Of a stretch of 64,000 bases of DNA, positions 62,327-64,000 are shown piece by piece (position 1 is the first letter of the stretch; each line of letters opens with the position of its first letter). A program made the position numbers and the translations under genes. Location: positions 1 to 64,000 of the forward strand of contig NZ_SCFN01000021.1 of the NCBI RefSeq assembly GCF_004138285.1, written 5' to 3'. A model generated the notes under the pieces. The model worked only from the letters and a program-made list of their open reading frames with translations. It made no database searches and was not told the DNA's origin. Source of the DNA: Gottfriedia acidiceleris. GTDB lineage: Bacteria > Bacillota > Bacilli > Bacillales > Bacillaceae_G.

Positions 62327-63097
62327 CTATGCAGTAGTCACTGCACTTTTTCCTAAATATGCTTCAATTACTTTTTGATTATTTCGAATTTCGAGTGGTT
62401 TACCTTCTGCTATTTTTTCGCCATGATCAAGTACAAATAAATACTCGGATATTTCCATAACAAGCTTCATATCATGCTCGATTAAGACGATTGTTAAGTT
62501 AAGATCATCTCTCATTTGATAGATTAAATCAGTCAATTCTTTCGTTTCTTTCGGATTCATCCCTGCAGCTGGCTCATCTAAAAGTAAGATGCTTGGTTGA
62601 GATGCTAATGCACGAGCGATTTCAAGTCGTCTTTGTGCACCATACGATAGACTCGATGCTTCCTCATTATATACATCAGCCAATCCTACGTATTCCAACC
62701 ATTTATACGCTTCCTTCATCGCCGATTTTTCTGCTTTTTTAAATTTAGGTAAATGGAATATTGTTGAAAAAATACCATATTTTAAATGTTGATGCATTCC
62801 TACCATGACGTTTTCTAAAGCAGTCATACTACTAAATAAACGAATATTTTGGAACGTACGCGCTATGCCTTTTTTATTAACAGAATGTGGCTTTAACCCT
62901 ACTAAGCTCTCATTACCTAACAAAATTTCACCACTAGTAGGAGTATATACACCTGTGATCATATTAAAAAATGTTGTTTTTCCTGCACCATTTGGTCCAA
63001 TTACGGCTGTGATTGAGCCTTCTTTAATTTCAATATTTACATTATTAACAGCTGTTAAACCGCCAAAGCTTTTCGTTAAATTCGTTGTTTTTAACAT
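62327..63097 (-). CDS. livG: branched-chain amino acid ABC transporter ATP-binding protein LivG
   Basis: A 256-residue ABC ATPase with Walker A GPNGAGKTTFFN, the LivG-type FQNIRLFSSMTALENVMVG, signature LSYGAQRRLEIAR and Walker B ILLLDEPAAGMNP, and H-loop IEHDMKLVM. The C-terminal LivG-specific extension EVIEAYLGKSA is present. It pairs with LivF. GGAGGGGAGG lies eight bases before ATG, just past the livM stop. Confidence 0.94.
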   Translation of the reverse strand: MLKTTNLTKSFGGLTAVNNVNIEIKEGSITAVIGPNGAGKTTFFNMITGVYTPTSGEILLGNESLVGLKPHSVNKKGIARTFQNIRLFSSMTALENVMVGMHQHLKYGIFSTIFHLPKFKKAEKSAMKEAYKWLEYVGLADVYNEEASSLSYGAQRRLEIARALASQPSILLLDEPAAGMNPKETKELTDLIYQMRDDLNLTIVLIEHDMKLVMEISEYLFVLDHGEKIAEGKPLEIRNNQKVIEAYLGKSAVTTA

Positions 63098-63113
63098 ATT
63101 ATAACCTCCCCTC

Positions 63114-64000
63114 CTAAAATGAAACTGTGCGTGTTTTTTCTTCGACTACAGTTTGATCTACGACATCTTCTTTTGGAACAATCTTATTTTTGGCAGGCAA
63201 TAATCCTTTAGGCCTAAAGATTGCTACAAGTACTAAAATTAGTCCGAAAATCATACGTTGCATTTTAGAAGGCGATAGAGCAGGTGGTAAATTAATAACT
63301 CCATCTAATGTTAATTGGTTTAAATAATTTGTTACTTCTGTTAATACTTGTAGATTTAAAATTGTTACAAGTGCAGCTCCAAGGATTACCCCTGGCACAC
63401 TACCCATTCCGCCTAAAATAACCATTACTAAGATCGTAATTGATTCAAGTAATGTAAAACTTGTAGGATCGATGAACATTTGCTTTGCAGAGAATACTAC
63501 TCCCATCATTCCTGAGAAAGATGCACCGATTGCAAATGCAATTAATTTCGTACGTACTAAGTGAATACCTGATGCTTGTGCAGCGATTTCATTCTCACGA
63601 ACCGCCTTCCAAGAGCGTCCAAGCTTAGAATCTTGTAATCTAGTAACAGCTAAAATTACGATTGCTAATACAACTAGAACTACATAATAAAATTGGCTTG
63701 AATTAACAATCTCTAATCCAAATAAAGTAGGTGGCGCAATAGAAGAAATACCTTGTGCTCCTCCAGTAATGTTTACTGGTTTATCTAAGTTATTAAATAC
63801 GATTCGAATAATTTCTCCAAATCCAAGAGTTACAATTGCTAAATAATCACCTTTTACTCGAAGTACCGGAATACCTAATAATACGCCTGCAATTGCAGCG
63901 ATAATTCCACCGATTAGTATAAATGCCCAAAATGAGTTTCCTGAAAAAGGAAGAAAGTCAAAATGTAAGAAATTTGTTACTTGTTTAGTCGAAAAAATTG
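63114..64000 (-). CDS. livM: branched-chain amino acid ABC transporter permease LivM (5' end outside the window)
   Basis: The frame is open to the window edge; 295 codons are visible and the N terminus is missing. Diagnostic LivM blocks are GDYLAIVTLGFGEIIRIVFN, the coupling-helix EAA-like loop GRSWKAVRENEIAAQASGIH, and LVMVILGGMGSVPGVILGAA. The protein has multiple hydrophobic helices and a charged cytoplasmic tail (KNKIVPKEDVVDQTVVEE). livH and the binding-protein gene should lie upstream, beyond the window. Confidence 0.93.
   Translation of the reverse strand, partial: IFSTKQVTNFLHFDFLPFSGNSFWAFILIGGIIAAIAGVLLGIPVLRVKGDYLAIVTLGFGEIIRIVFNNLDKPVNITGGAQGISSIAPPTLFGLEIVNSSQFYYVVLVVLAIVILAVTRLQDSKLGRSWKAVRENEIAAQASGIHLVRTKLIAFAIGASFSGMMGVVFSAKQMFIDPTSFTLLESITILVMVILGGMGSVPGVILGAALVTILNLQVLTEVTNYLNQLTLDGVINLPPALSPSKMQRMIFGLILVLVAIFRPKGLLPAKNKIVPKEDVVDQTVVEEKTRTVSF

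Overview
This 64-kb window is low-GC Firmicutes chromosome, almost certainly from a Bacillaceae member. Supporting signs are strong AGGAGG-type ribosome binding sites, frequent TTG/GTG starts, a LiaFSR-type envelope-stress system, T-box leaders in front of ileS and glyS, a single-chain glycyl-tRNA synthetase, a 2-phosphosulfolactate phosphatase, and small proteins typical of Bacillus relatives (NETI, DUF3934-like, DUF3953-like). I see no rRNA, tRNA, CRISPR array, intact insertion sequence or prophage. The genus cannot be fixed from sequence reading alone.

Layout: 0.1-3 kb, a transaminase/aldehyde dehydrogenase pair. 3-6.3 kb, a SWIM-SNF2 helicase. 6.4-8.8 kb, liaF-liaS-liaR. 9.3-15 kb, rsgA, a POT peptide transporter, dUTPase, an acetyltransferase and a murG. 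15.3-16.3 kb, a decayed rlmH remnant and a histidine-rich coiled-coil protein. 16.4-29.4 kb, two large same-strand operons for acyl-CoA metabolism with a TetR regulator. 29.9-34.9 kb, a membrane-anchored serine protease, Lrp/DMT exporter and AraC/LysE pairs. 35-37.3 kb, an orphan leader peptide with terminator hairpins, then an ABC-class ATPase gene broken by a stop codon. 37.5-43.5 kb, an ArsR/oxidoreductase pair, a cold-shock protein, DinB and many small membrane proteins. 44-51 kb, an MFS drug exporter, HAD, GNAT, P450 and a MocR/LysE divergent pair. 51-59.2 kb, T-box-controlled ileS and glyS flanking corA, NETI and Bax-inhibitor genes. 59.3-61.1 kb, unknown small genes including a candidate secreted bacteriocin with a possible immunity protein. 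61.6-64 kb, livF-livG-livM, cut by the window edge.

The most notable system is at 16.4-29.4 kb. Two operons carry nearly identical (19/20) TetR-type operators, at 22701-22720 and 29384-29403. One encodes a LvaA/ACAD10-type phosphotransferase, the other an acyl-CoA dehydrogenase of the ACAD10/11 type (LADGPDEVH motif) and a CoA ligase; hydratases and SDR dehydrogenases fill in the rest. My inference is a coordinated pathway for 4-hydroxy (gamma-hydroxy) fatty acids: CoA activation, C4 phosphorylation, phosphate elimination, then beta-oxidation. Other points of interest are the bacteriocin/immunity candidate, the orphan attenuator at 35.1 kb, a membrane protein that seems to start at ATA or ATT (39439-39816), and several clear palindromic operators beside regulator genes.
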